64,000 nt of DNA from Saccharum officinarum. Lineage: Eukaryota > Streptophyta > Magnoliopsida > Poales > Poaceae. The stretch covers positions 70,251,532 to 70,315,531 of the forward strand of contig CM036225.1 of assembly GCA_020631735.1 (NCBI GenBank). The letters run 5' to 3'. Under the pieces are notes generated by a model. The model saw only the letters and a list, made by a program, of their open reading frames with translations. It searched no databases and had not been told where the DNA came from. The position numbers were made by a program, and so were the translations under genes. Positions 11,449 through 22,001 of this stretch are shown here, piece after piece; positions within the stretch are counted from its first letter, which is position 1, and each line of letters starts with the position of its first letter.

Positions 11449-11480
11449 CTAGTAGCGGGGCGCGCGCATCCGCGCGCCCG
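11449..11480 (-). mobile_element. Helitron 3' terminus
   Basis: On the minus strand the sequence has a perfect 8-bp stem with a 4-base loop (GGCGCGCG, GATG, CGCGCGCC). Ten bases follow, ending in CTAG, and the next host base is T. A GC-rich hairpin 10-12 bp before a terminal CTRR followed by T is the diagnostic Helitron 3' end. The element body would extend to the right. I did not find its 5' TC end. Confidence 0.7.
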
Positions 11481-12884
11481 TGCGGTGGTGAGTTTGGGGA
11501 AGCTGAATGCTCATATAGTATGGATGGTTAACTGGCTAAATTGAGCATAGTTGTGAGGTGCAAGTGGAAAAGCTTAAACATATAAGGAAGCAACGTTGTG
11601 AGAAGCAAGAGTGAAAAAGCAATTGCCTGCAGTCGATGCGGAAAGTTTAGACAAATAAAAGATAAGATGCGGCATTCTTGGCAGAATAGATGTTACTACT
11701 CCCTCAGATCATTTAAATATATGGGTCCTGCAGTAGTAGAATCTCTGAACAAGCATATGGAGGTAGACAAAAAGGCATGACAAAGTACAGAATAGTGTAT
11801 GCTGCGTATCCAAAGAATGAAACTTGTAAATGAAATTCAGCAGATGAATGGTGCTTAGATCACGAAAAGGAAGGGCCGTAACACTTACCACGCCTAACAT
11901 GTGGAAGCCTATCTGTATCAGGGCCTCCAACATGCTTAGTAAGAGGAAGTTCCCTAGAGTGTGTATCATGCCTTTCATACAGTATCTAGTTAGGAATTTG
12001 ATGTAAAATGCAAGGCATCAATGAGCCAAAGAATTTTGAGGAATGCTAGATTAGATTGGTTGTGTAGCCCACCAAAACTTAACTGTTATGATAAAACCAA
12101 ATAAATTCAGGCCGAAGTTACTCTGATTTTTTCTATTAAACCACAAGGGTTTGTTGTCATTAATTAAAGAGTAAAGAACAATGTTGAAGTGTGCTCAACA
12201 AAAACTGGAAGGCAAAAAACTAATTAGTATCAACGATGCAGTCTGGCCATCAGGCTCTGTGCAAAACAGATAAGGATGAAGGAAATGGCATGGAATTGAA
12301 GGGAAAAGAAACTTTCAAGAAAAAGGCTTATCTTTCAAACGTGGGAATCTGAAAGTGTTTACTTAATATAAACTCATGAGTACTAATAATAGTTCCAAAA
12401 GGTCATAGAACCAGTGAGCCCCATTAGCACCATAAAAGAAAACAGGTCTAGAAGTTGTGAACATTGAGCCCCATGGTAACCATTTGGGCAAGAAATTAGT
12501 GTAGTCCCTCAGCCTAGCACCAATGGCATTAAAATAGTATAATTAACTAACAGCAACTTGGTCCTTGTACAGACGTTGAACGAAGGTAAGCAAAAGTTAT
12601 GGAAGAGAAAAGCAGGATAGATAGGCAAAACTACAAACAAGGTACCTTGTCTTAGTATTGCAGAAAATAGCAGGCCGGGTAATGGTGGCTGTATCATAAA
12701 GATCGCAAAGAGTGTGTAACTTACATTTGTCTTTGTCAACAGCATTAAAGAATTGTTTGATGCCCTATGAAGACAATTTCAATGGTATTTACCTCCACGG
12801 TCATCTTGTCACCGCTCACAACGATTATGACTGGTGCAGTCATGAACTCGCTAGTGATTCCCAAGATCTCATGAGGAAGAGTTG

Positions 12885-13813
12885 TGTCGGTACCAACAGT
12901 ACGGGGGTACCCGCACCTATCGCCAAAAAATAACACGACCGAAACCGCAATAAAAAGATAGCCCGCCTCGACCGCGTACCCAGTCAGTCTCATACGAGGC
13001 CCGCTCGACGGGGCGCCTCGACCGCACCCTGGCTCCGACTCGTATGAGGCCCGCTCGACGGGGCGCCTCGACCACACCCCGGCTCCGACTCGTACGAGGC
13101 CCGCTTGACGGGCGCCTCGACCGCGCCCCGGCTCCGACTCGTACGAGGCCCGCTCGACGGGGCGCCTCGACCGCGCCCCGGCTTCGACTCGTACGAGGCC
13201 CGCTCGACGGGGCGCCTTGACCGCGCCCCATCCCGTGCCGCAAGGTACTTCGACAGCGCTTCGACCCGCGCGAGGCTCGACCGTCCACGGGGGAGAACTC
13301 CGACTCGCGTGAGCCCGGACCGAGCACCTCGACACCTTTTCTTTGCCTACCCAGGACAAAAGCCATAGCATTCAATGCGGTTACCTACTACCACCTACCG
13401 GCATGGCTGCGGCCAGGATCGACGTGGGAACAATACCCGTGTCAGATCTCACTGTTTTATCGCCCATCCCGTGATGGGAGGTGAAAACCGTCACTATACC
13501 CACCTTACCGCGCACTGTTCACCATCAATCACCCTCGAGGGAGGTTAAGACAAGGCCCGTTCTCCGCGATATTAGGGGTTCGGCCTTATCCATCCGGCCC
13601 TCGACCGGCCTCGACCCAGCCCCGACGCTCGACTTAGTTCAAAGGACGGTATGGCATGGCGCTCTGGGTCATTTCGCCATCTTGTCTCCCACAACGTCAG
13701 GGTGTCCAGGGATGGCCGGCCATTCCCTAAGGCACGTCGCTACAGTCAACTTAACAGGAATCGACAAAACATCACCTCAAGGCTCCCCGTCGTCTTGCCT
13801 TCCCTCACCCTAT
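12885..13813 (+). repeat. Gypsy-type LTR fragment, cut off by the gap
   Basis: The segment begins TGTCGGTACCAACAG, then acgggggtaccc, a start shared by many LTRs in sorghum and sugarcane relatives. It runs into the N gap, so the other end and any internal region are unseen. It interrupts the mariner-like element, since transposase sequence resumes right after the gap. It contains a 50-bp tandem repeat. No coding part is visible. Confidence 0.6.
12993..13229. repeat. 50-bp tandem repeat, about 4.7 copies
   Basis: The unit reads tacgaggcccgctcgacggg, then gcgcctcgaccgcgccccgg, then ctccgactcg, and is repeated with few changes. One copy is one base short (cgggcgcc instead of cggggcgcc). The long GC-rich ORFs across it on both strands are an artefact of the repeat. 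Confidence 0.9.
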
Positions 13814-13913
13814 NNNNNNNNNNNNNNNNNNNNNNNNNNNNNNNNNNNNNNNNNNNNNNNNNNNNNNNNNNNNNNNNNNNNNNNNNNNNNNNNNNNNNNN
13901 NNNNNNNNNNNNN
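13814..13913. other. Assembly gap of 100 Ns
   Basis: Exactly 100 Ns, a conventional gap of unknown size. It falls between the Gypsy LTR fragment and the mariner-like transposase remnant, so a substantial amount of retroelement may be missing. Confidence 1.
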
Positions 13914-15190
13914 CACTTCAAGCTTTCCAGAAAATGTCAAATTTTTCGTTGCTCATTCATATTTCGGCCTACCTACAGTAGTTAGAAACATAACTTTACT
14001 AATGCTATTCTTGTTCTAAACCGTGCGTACAGGGTCATCTCTTCAGGCACCAAGTAGTATTTCCTTCCATTTTTGTCATAAAATACCATTTTTCATCGAT
14101 GTGCACTATATTTTGAATATCCTTAAATTTAGGTTCTGCATCTCCTAGAGTTTCCTGATCTAGCATTGAAATGCAGAACTGTAGCCTATCTCTTTTGTTG
14201 GTCTCTCTCAAGAGTGGCTTCAAGGTACTGGAATGGCGTCTTATCTCACCTAGCTTGAACTTTCTATGCAATGTAGAAACACTGACATCTAAGGACTTAG
14301 CTAGTGACTGTGGATCTCCTACGTAGTGGAATACTGGCCATTCGAGTGAGATCAAGTTCCACTTTCTTGCGACCCACATGGGCAGTTTTTCTGTTAGAAA
14401 CATCAACCTCTTGTCCTAGTGCAATCTGCTCCTTGCACATTTCCAGATTCTTTGAACAACTCGAATACGTGTCTGGAAGAAAGCAGCAACCTCCTTCGTT
14501 GCATTCTTTAGTAGTTTTCCATTTGCTTTTACATGTAAAGCTGCGTACACTGCATATCTTTGTGCATCAGTTAACCATTTCCTTATCCTCATATGTGGTT
14601 GAACACCTGCAAGTGCAACAATAAAAGAAGGAAATTAGGTTGATTCACATTAACATAATTTTATTCAAGGTTTGAACAACTAAAAGATTGAATCAAGCAA
14701 CATGCCAACATGCTGTTCAGAATTCACTTATAGATAAGCTAGTTACTGCAATTTTCATCTACAAAATTTTGAATAGATAGCATGATGTTGTATAAAATCA
14801 CAAGGATTGGCAGAGCTGTTTTTCATAAAAGCACAAGAAAATGGACTTCATAAATTTCTTTCAATTTAGTTTGCTACAAATATGTTACTCATATGTTTCA
14901 AACTATCAATTTCCAACACCTGTAGTTCTGTTTTGTCTGAAGTAGAAATATAAACCTTTTTTAATGCAATCTGAACTATAACCCTGACCAAGACCTCCTG
15001 TTGTTTATGGCTAGTTGCAACCCTCTTGGTCATTGGTTTCCACGCTGAAAGCTCTTCTGGCTGTAATTTGTTGCGTTTTTGTTATCATTATGGTTTTATC
15101 ATGATTTCATGTACACATGTGCTACCGTAACATCTTCAATCTGGAGCTAGTAGTACCATGTTTCATGGAACTTTTCTTGGTAATTTGCAG

Positions 15191-15270
15191 GTGCATATGA
15201 TCCACTTGATCCGAATGAGAACATAACAATTATGTGGGACGTAATACGGTGGACTCCAAATGGCTATGTG
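15191..15270 (+). pseudogene. Isolated COBRA-like (glycosylphosphatidylinositol-anchored) gene exon
   Basis: This 80-bp segment encodes AYDPLDPNENITIMWDVI then RWTPNGYV, matching the conserved N-terminal start of plant COBRA-like proteins (BC1 family, cellulose-binding region at the cell surface). It is bounded by a good acceptor (taatttgcag) and donor (gtgagtga), so it is a true exon copied with its introns. I found no other COBRA exon nearby. It lies inside the mariner-like element, in the probable transposase intron, on the opposite strand. It is a captured or stranded gene fragment, not a gene. Confidence 0.7.
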
Positions 15271-15727
15271 GTGAGTGAACGATGTGTGTTTGAAGCTGCT
15301 TATACCATCATTAAAAAATTATAGTGCATGTTTCTGTTGTTACAAAAGTCTGCATATGCTCTCATAGTCCTTAGACAAGATTATTCTACAAGACTCTTCG
15401 TGCATGCCAGTTATCGCGTCTTACTAGTCTTGGTTCTTGTTGGCGGTATTCTGCTTTTTCTGTCATTCTTTTGTGTCAGGAAACCCCATGTCCTTTGTTA
15501 TATTGTCATTCTGCTCCGCCGGTCTTTGCCCATTGGGGGCGAACATAGTGCCAATGACTTCTTTAATTTGCAAGCATACAACTAGTAATTGGAAATGCAT
15601 GTTGTTAACTGATGTACTGTGAATTGTGCAATTTGATTAGCTAATCAATGAACTAGTAATTGGAGCATCTCAGCTTATCAAGTAACTGGATGCAATGCAT
15701 TTGAGTTGTATAAGCTGTTAGAAATAT

Positions 15728-15904
15728 GCAGCCCTGCTCTTGATCTTTTATCACATTATTGACAGAAATGGTTTGTGGGGGTGGATCTCATGGATCAACA
15801 TCACATTAGTTTCCAATGACACTTCTAGTGCAGCTCTGCTCTTGATCTTTTATCACATTATTGACAAAAATGGTTTGTGGGGGTGGATCTTATGGATCAA
15901 CATC
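15728..15904. repeat. 75-bp direct duplication, period 102 bp
   Basis: The segment from gcagccctgctcttgatctt through ggatcaacatc at 15728-15802 recurs at 15830-15904 with four changes. No coding meaning was found. Confidence 0.85.
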
Positions 15905-16799
15905 TCCGGTGACACCTTGTATAGCAGATTTCTACCTCATCAAGTCTATCAAAAGAGGAGCGAGGAAGAGGCAAATGCAGAAGCAGAACCTATACCTGTA
16001 GCATTAGAGTCATCTCCTTCATCTTGAGCTAGAGCATGGACATCCTGGTGGGCTACGGCCTCACCTTCAGGTATGATCCCTCCATCTAAGTCTTCTAGAG
16101 GAGTACAGTTGAGGTCAAGACGAATACCCGTTGCCATGGAGGTGAATTGCTGATCCAATCACCCAATTTCACACTTGTTTATGCAGATGAGCATCCAATG
16201 AGTTGGCTTCGTGAAGAAAGCTAGAGGGAGGAGGGTAGCTGGCTAGTCGGACATGGGCATGCAAGGATAGATGCTCACCTGGTTGGCTAGCATGCTTGGA
16301 GGACCTGTTGGTTGTTGATCAGACTTGGGGACCTTTGCTTCTGGAACAAATCCAGTGAAGGCGGATGGCCAGCGGTAGCAGGGGAGCTGAGCTCATGGAG
16401 GAAATCATGGGCGAGTGGCTGGGCGTCAAGCAGTGGAGTGCGCCCCCGCATGGTGGGCTTCCTGGTGCCAACGGCGAGAGGTGGGATGGTTCATGTTTGC
16501 AGCAGAAGTTTGAAATTTTCAGTGCTGCCTGTTGCGTCAGAGTTGCGTGTAGCGTTTGAAATTCTCGGTGCTCTCTGTTGTGATAGCTAGCACCCACGAG
16601 TCTCGGTGCTCTCTGTTGCGTGTAATTAATTTGGTGGCAGAGGGGTAGAAGTGACAATTTGTACTCTACCTTAATCTTTGCTAAACTGGTCGGAACGTCT
16701 TATAAATTGGTTTGGAGGGAGTAGCTGGAAAGAAGCTAACTATTAGTTCCATTAGCTTTGTCTAAAGTTGTTAATATGTGCTAATAGTTTATATCAACC

Positions 16800-18520
16800 T
16801 TGAACTTACTGAAAGCCCCAAGTTTGATTTTGGTAATTAATGACACCAAGTTGTTAATGTCATTGTGTTAAGTAAATTGAGTTAGGCGTAGCAATACATG
16901 TGATGAAAGAGTAAGGAACATGATGGTGATGGCCATAAGATCACAGTGCATGAAGATAAAGATGATGGTGAACATGCATATAGGTGATGGACAAGGAATG
17001 AGATGATCAAGGCAAAGGTATAATCATAGGATTCTCTTTTGCTGGTCTAAAGATGAGTAGAGAAGTGATTGACTGGGTTTAGGATTGATAGCCGACTATC
17101 AAGAGGGGCAATCACGGTCATCTCATGAATCAAGTGCTACTAAGTCAATATTCTTGAGCATATGCATTTAGGATCTAGTGAGATGCTAACTCCTTGTAAA
17201 ATATTTGAGAAAATGCTAACACACGAGCACAAGATGGTGTACACTTGGTAGTGTTAGCATATTTGTAAAGGCGGTGGAGTTTGAACGGTAGAGAGGGGTC
17301 TGTGTTCCTCTCTCCCTCCTGCCGAGCTTGCGAGGCGGGATTCAGCGCTTTTGTGGAAGTAAAACGTCTATTTTTTACTGCACCAGAGACGAAGAAACAG
17401 AGACGAACGAAGGTCACTAGAATGACCGGACGTGGTCTTGGCATGACCGGTGCGTCCGGTCAATGGTAGCAGCTGTGCGCGGCGCGGGGCGCTAGGGTTT
17501 GCAACCGGTGCGTCCGATCCCTCATGGAACCGGAGCGTCCGGTCACGCACCCAAAGAACAGCGTGAGTCTCAGAGCTGATCAGACGCGGTGGCGCGTCCG
17601 GTCACGTGCGACCGGACGCGTCCGGTCGACAAAGTCGCTCTCTAAAACCTCTCTGAACAGCGACTGGATGCTGACACTGTCACGTCCGGTCATGGCGTGG
17701 AGCGCGTTCGGTCACACTTTACCTGAGAGCGTAACGTTTCATGACCGTTGGAAATCTAACGAGCAAGATTCAAAAAGGAACACGTGGTGAGCATCGGCGA
17801 AGTCGCGCAGGTGCGATCGGACGCTGGCCGTGTCCGGTCGATCAAACCAGCGCGTTTGATCAACGCGCGCAGAGCGACATCTCGAGCCTAACGACTCTAT
17901 TCTTTGGGGATGCTTATAAATAGTTGCTTGGCCAGTTTTGAGAGCTCTCTCTTAACTCTTTGAACACTTGAGACATACTTTGAGCTAGAGAACTTCTCCT
18001 CCACTCATCTACTCTAGTGAGATTGAGTGAGATTCAAGTGCATCGCTTAGTGATTTGCATCTAGTGACACTTGATCCTTGAGTTGGCTGCGGATTTCTTG
18101 TTACTCTTGGGTGTTTCCTGACATCCTAGACGGCTTGGAGCAGCGTGTTGAGCTCGTGATTGGAGATTGTTTCGAGCCTCACCAAGTGATTATGAGGGGT
18201 TCTTGAGCCTTCCCCGCGGGAGTTCGCGAATTAGCTACTCTAGTGGAGCTCGTGGCTTGGATGATCCTCATCTTGTGAGTGGATGTGCGGCACCCGCTGA
18301 GGGTTTGACTCTTAATAGGAAATTAGCTCGTGACCCATCAAGTGGGTGCATCGCCACAACGAGGAGTAGCTTACCGGGAAGCAAGTGAACCTCGGTAAAA
18401 AATCTTGTGTCATCTCTTACCGAGGATTCTCTTTGTGATTATGTGTGAATGATTATTTGGATACATCTCATCTCTACACTGTCGGTATAAGAATCAATTC
18501 ACTCCCCTTTACATTCTTGC
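16800..18520 (+). repeat. Probable solo LTR or retroelement remnant with ccggacgcgtccgg motifs
   Basis: This 1.7-kb stretch resembles a long grass LTR. A first part (caagtttgattttggtaatt onward) is followed by a cluster of ccggt/gcgtccggtc words at about 17420-17860, including a palindromic gaccggacgcgtccggtc near 17611. Then comes a TATA box (gcttataaatag near 17911) and a transcribed-looking segment. No primer-binding site, gag or pol follows. The exact ends and target duplication were not found, so the class is not assigned. Confidence 0.45.
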
Positions 18521-18982
18521 ACTATATCTTGTCTAATGTTAGTGTTGTCCTTGTGTGCCATCGAGGCCCAACAAACTAATGCCGATGGTCAACAATTATT
18601 TTTGAACAACAATTCTGATGCATCGGCTCATGTATAAAACAACAATTCTGATGCATGACCATCACCCATTTTGGCAATAATTATTACTAAAAAATGATGG
18701 ATGCATGAATAAAACATTCTCCCAACAATTATTATTAAAAAACACAGCCAACAATTTATCAAACACATGACCAACATGACATCAACATTTAACATATAAT
18801 AGCTAATGGTTCTCATCAGTTCACATGGCATCAACATGACACACAGGCAATGGTTCTCATCACACAACAATTTACATGAACATGACATAAAAGCTAAGTT
18901 TGTTTGGCATAATAGCTAACTGTTCTTGGCAAAAGGGAGGAAACAACCATAACCACATGAGCAAAATGAAACAGCCAGCTGT

Positions 18983-21411
18983 TTTAGTTCACTTGCAGCT
19001 TCTTGCTTCTGGTATTAGAAGAAGGACCGGATGGGTTGAGCATCTTCCTGATCTCAATCCTTTTCCTTGGTGTGGACTGCGGCACCACATTTCCCAGTGG
19101 ATCAATGTGTGTGTCAGTGTGTGTGCTAGGAGCTTCTTCCTCAGGGCAAGGTAGAAGCAAAACAGTTTGCTCTTGAATAGGATTATTGGATCCAGTTCCA
19201 GACCTAGTGAAAAAGAAGTATTTTTTTCATTACCATGAGTTGTGATGGTACTGGTGTCAAACCAAGACATGAAGAAGGTATACATACCTGTTAGACACAC
19301 TATTTGATGTGTTAGCTGAACCTAGGTCGTTGCCCTTCTGGACCTTAGTTGTTTTTCTCTGCCTTTTCTTGTGTGTAGCATTCTGCACCGCCTCATGGTA
19401 TGGAAATTGCATCACAGATAGAGCAACCACCATGCTAGTCTCTGTGTTAAGGCTTGCTGCCTTTTTAATTCTTTTCTTTGGGGACCCCTGCATAGAACAA
19501 GCTATTGTAGTTAATCCAAGTAATTAAGATGGACATTTACTAGAAAGTAATTAAGCCAATTATATTACCTTTCAGCCTCCATTGCTTTTATATTCTCTAG
19601 ATTTCCATTCTTGCAAGTGTACCAGTGGTGTCCTAACTGATGACATATGGGGCACTCATGTCTCTTTCTCTTCTTCTTGCTTCCTCCCTCCATAGATGAT
19701 TTCATCCTATTCTTATGTCTCCCTCCTCCTGTTGACTTAAGCAAGGGTGAATGCATGTAGAAGCCATGATTTGAATTAGGCCATATGTTTTTGTCTGGAA
19801 TGCAAGGGATGGAACCTTTATATGCCTCTCTGAATTTCTTGACTGAGTAGTATTCATCCACATAGTCTTCTAGTTGGGCACCAGGAACTGAGGTGATGTA
19901 GGCTATTTCATGTTTGCAAGGGATTCCAGAACCTTGCCAAGCATTACAAGTACATGTCCTATTAGGTAAGTTGACCACAAACCTGTACTGGCTACTACTC
20001 CCCTTGGCACAAAGTTTAGCTACACCATCAGGGGAGTCTGTGATCACCTCAATGTCAAGGTTATAACTGTCCTCTCTCAGTTTCTGCACAATATGAGGAA
20101 AAATCTTCCCTTGAAATGTTTTGGCAACCCTCTTCCTATGATTCCATTTGATCAAGTTCTGCCTCAGAGTGTCCAGCAAGTCATCTAGGTTTTTTCCCTT
20201 GTCAGCCTTAATCTAGTTGTTGAATGACTCTGCCAGATTGTTGGTTACATAGTCCACCTTTGATGTTGTCCTGTACTGGCTCCTTGTCCAAAGTTTCTTG
20301 TGAGTGTCCAGCAAATATTTCATTGCCTCTGGTTTTGCATCAGCCATTGCCTTATAATGTTTGTTAAACATATATAGGCCCCATGAGCAAGAAGCAGCCC
20401 ACAAGTGATCATCAAAAACCTTTCCACTGTACCTTTTCTTGAAATTTTGTACTAGATGATACATACACTCTCTATGCTCAGCTTCAGGGAAAACTTCACT
20501 AATCCCATTCATCACTGCCTGACCACAATCTGTACAGAAGGTCAACAATTCTGGGGAAATAGGTATTGCCTCCTTTAACCTCTCCATGAACCACACCCAA
20601 TTTTCAGTGGTTTCTGAGTCAATGAACCCAACAGCTACTGGGTACATCCAATTATGCCCATCAACTGCACAATCTACACACAACTGCCCCCTGTACCGGT
20701 CATTTAAAAAGGTGCTATCTACTACAAGGTATGGCCTACAACCTCTAACAAATCCATCAACACATGGCTTTAGTGCAAAGAATAACCTGTTGAACCTTAT
20801 CTTATTGCCCACTGTGTGGTGATCAATGACAAAAAAATGATCCAGGGCAGGACTCCTCTTCGCCAGGTTCATTGTGTATGTTGTGGCTTGGTTGTGTGGT
20901 GGTCAATGGAGGTTCTATAGATTGGACACTACTACCACACTCCCAATCTGGAATCTCAGGGGATCAGTACTTGGGTGGTGATATGAGATAGTTAACGAGC
21001 AGCATTTCAACAACTTATGTTTTGCAAACATATCAACCAAATCTTGGTCATTGAAGACTTGGATGTTGACCTTTCTATCCATGCAGAAGTAAAACAGTCG
21101 CACTAGATCACCATAGCCACTTGGAAACTTATCCATAATTTCACTAACTAGGCCATCGAAGCTGGTTAGGTTAGCATCAACAACTTTCTCGAACTTATAC
21201 AACCTAGCACGACAATTGTTAGCCACCATCCGACATTCTAATTTGTAGCTATATTCTTCGTCTATCCTACAGATGAACAATAAGGGCACAATCAACACTA
21301 CAAGCGCAGGGCAGGCAACATCAATCACTCAGGGAAACCAAACAAGAAGCAAACAAAGGAGAGCTGAACTCACCCAAACAGTCTGTCGTCGTCGACCCTG
21401 TTCTCCGCCAT
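18983..21411 (-). pseudogene. Mutator-like (MULE) transposase pseudogene
   Basis: Exon 1 (21411-21374, MAENRVDDDRLF) joins through a 107-bp GT-AG intron to exon 2 at 21266 (IDEEYSYKLECRMVANN), a MuDR N-terminal domain. After stops near 20915 the middle is missing. Then comes the catalytic domain: VVDSTFLNDRY with the first Asp, FCTDCGQAVMNG with the second Asp, ECMYHLVQNFKKRY, and the Glu in NNLAESFNN (about 20230). A single in-frame TAG follows, where relatives have Trp (TGG to TAG). The same frame then resumes with a SWIM zinc finger (CTCNAWQGSGIPCKHE, about 19960-19915) and a CCHC knuckle (CPICHQLGHHWYTC, about 19650-19610). Two further exons (19487-19288, 19203-18983) have good splice sites, but the first of these junctions is out of phase. 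This is an internally deleted, dead transposase. Confidence 0.85.
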
Positions 21412-22001
21412 GGGTGGCCTATCCTCTGAATCCACGCTCCAGCCCCTCCACAGGCATGGTGGATTGCCTTCTTCTCTCCCCGCCGCCCTCCCTACAGCCA
21501 CCAGCCGCCGGACCCGCTGCACCTAGGGTTTCGCGGCCGCCACGTGCAAGGAGGGAGGAAGAAAGGGAGACGGTGGGGGCCGGGCGAGGGGAGTCACAGC
21601 CGTGGCCGGTCGCCGGTGGTCGGCCGCCGGTCCTCTTCGGCCGCTCCGTGGCGTCGGCGCGGGGCTCTCCCTTGGGCGGAGTCACTCCGTGCGACGCGAG
21701 ACAGAGGAGCGGGAGCGGGGGGTCGCGACGCGTAACGGGAGGGGAGCGGGGGTCGCGCTCTGGATACCGGAGGAGATGGGAGAAAAAATTAAAAGGATTA
21801 TTTTAGACAATTGTCTAGGCGGGTCCCACCTGTCAGGGTACACACGGGTAAAAGCGAAGATGGACGATGGCACCCAGCTCCGTTTGAACTTTCGACTGGC
21901 ACCATGGAATTTCGTAATGGTACACAGATAAAAGGCTCTCGTATGCCTCTCTCTTTTACACAATCGAAGGGGGAAAAAATCCCAAACCCTAACATCTCTC
22001 C
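21412..22001. promoter_or_regulatory. Divergent promoter region between the MULE remnant and CPSF30
   Basis: Only 590 bp separate the divergent start codons of the MULE transposase and CPSF30. The left part is very GC rich. The right part (21780-22001) is more mixed and includes gataaaag at about 21928, a weak TATA-like word about 75 bp before the CPSF30 ATG. No MULE terminal inverted repeat was recognised here. Confidence 0.4.

Larger units (their letters stand above)
13914..16158 (-). pseudogene. Mariner-like transposase pseudogene
   Basis: The first exon appears to be at about 16158-15949, with an N-terminus rich in Leu-Asp-Asn and acidic residues (RLDLNCTPLEDLDGG) as in plant mariner-like transposases. 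The second exon starts after a splice acceptor near 14610. It contains the helix-turn-helix part (KWLTDAQRYAVYAALH, then TKEVAAFFQTRIRVVQRIWK), an in-frame stop near 14415, and then SLAKSLDVSVSTLHRKFKLG. Next comes RLQFCISMLDQETLG and the first catalytic Asp in NIVHIDEKWYFMTK (about 14095-14060). The part after 14035 is frameshifted (VMFLTTVGRPKY) and is lost at the gap, so the second Asp and third acidic residue are not seen. It is non-functional. Confidence 0.8.
11699..16721 (-). mobile_element. Decayed mariner-like (Tc1/mariner) element, autonomous type
   Basis: The left end CTCCCTCAGATCATTTAAA and the reverse complement of the right end, CTCCCTCCAAACCAATTTA followed by TAAGACGTT, resemble plant mariner/Stowaway termini. 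TA lies directly outside both (11697-11698 and 16722-16723). Between them is a minus-strand mariner-like transposase pseudogene. A Gypsy LTR (12885 on), a 100-N gap and a COBRA-like exon also lie inside. The pairing of these two ends is my inference: the left repeat is weak, and two separate elements are possible. Confidence 0.6.

Noticed and set aside
12993..13229. CRISPR-like regular repeat
   Set aside because: The copies are contiguous tandem units without unique spacers, in a plant genome.
12745..13371. Long Arg/Gly-rich ORFs on both strands over the GC-rich tandem repeat
   Set aside because: They are produced by the 50-bp repeat in an LTR, show no domain and appear on both strands at once.
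18983..21411. Domesticated MULE (MUSTANG- or FAR1-like host gene)
   Set aside because: An in-frame TAG, loss of the middle domain and an out-of-phase exon junction argue against a working domesticated gene.
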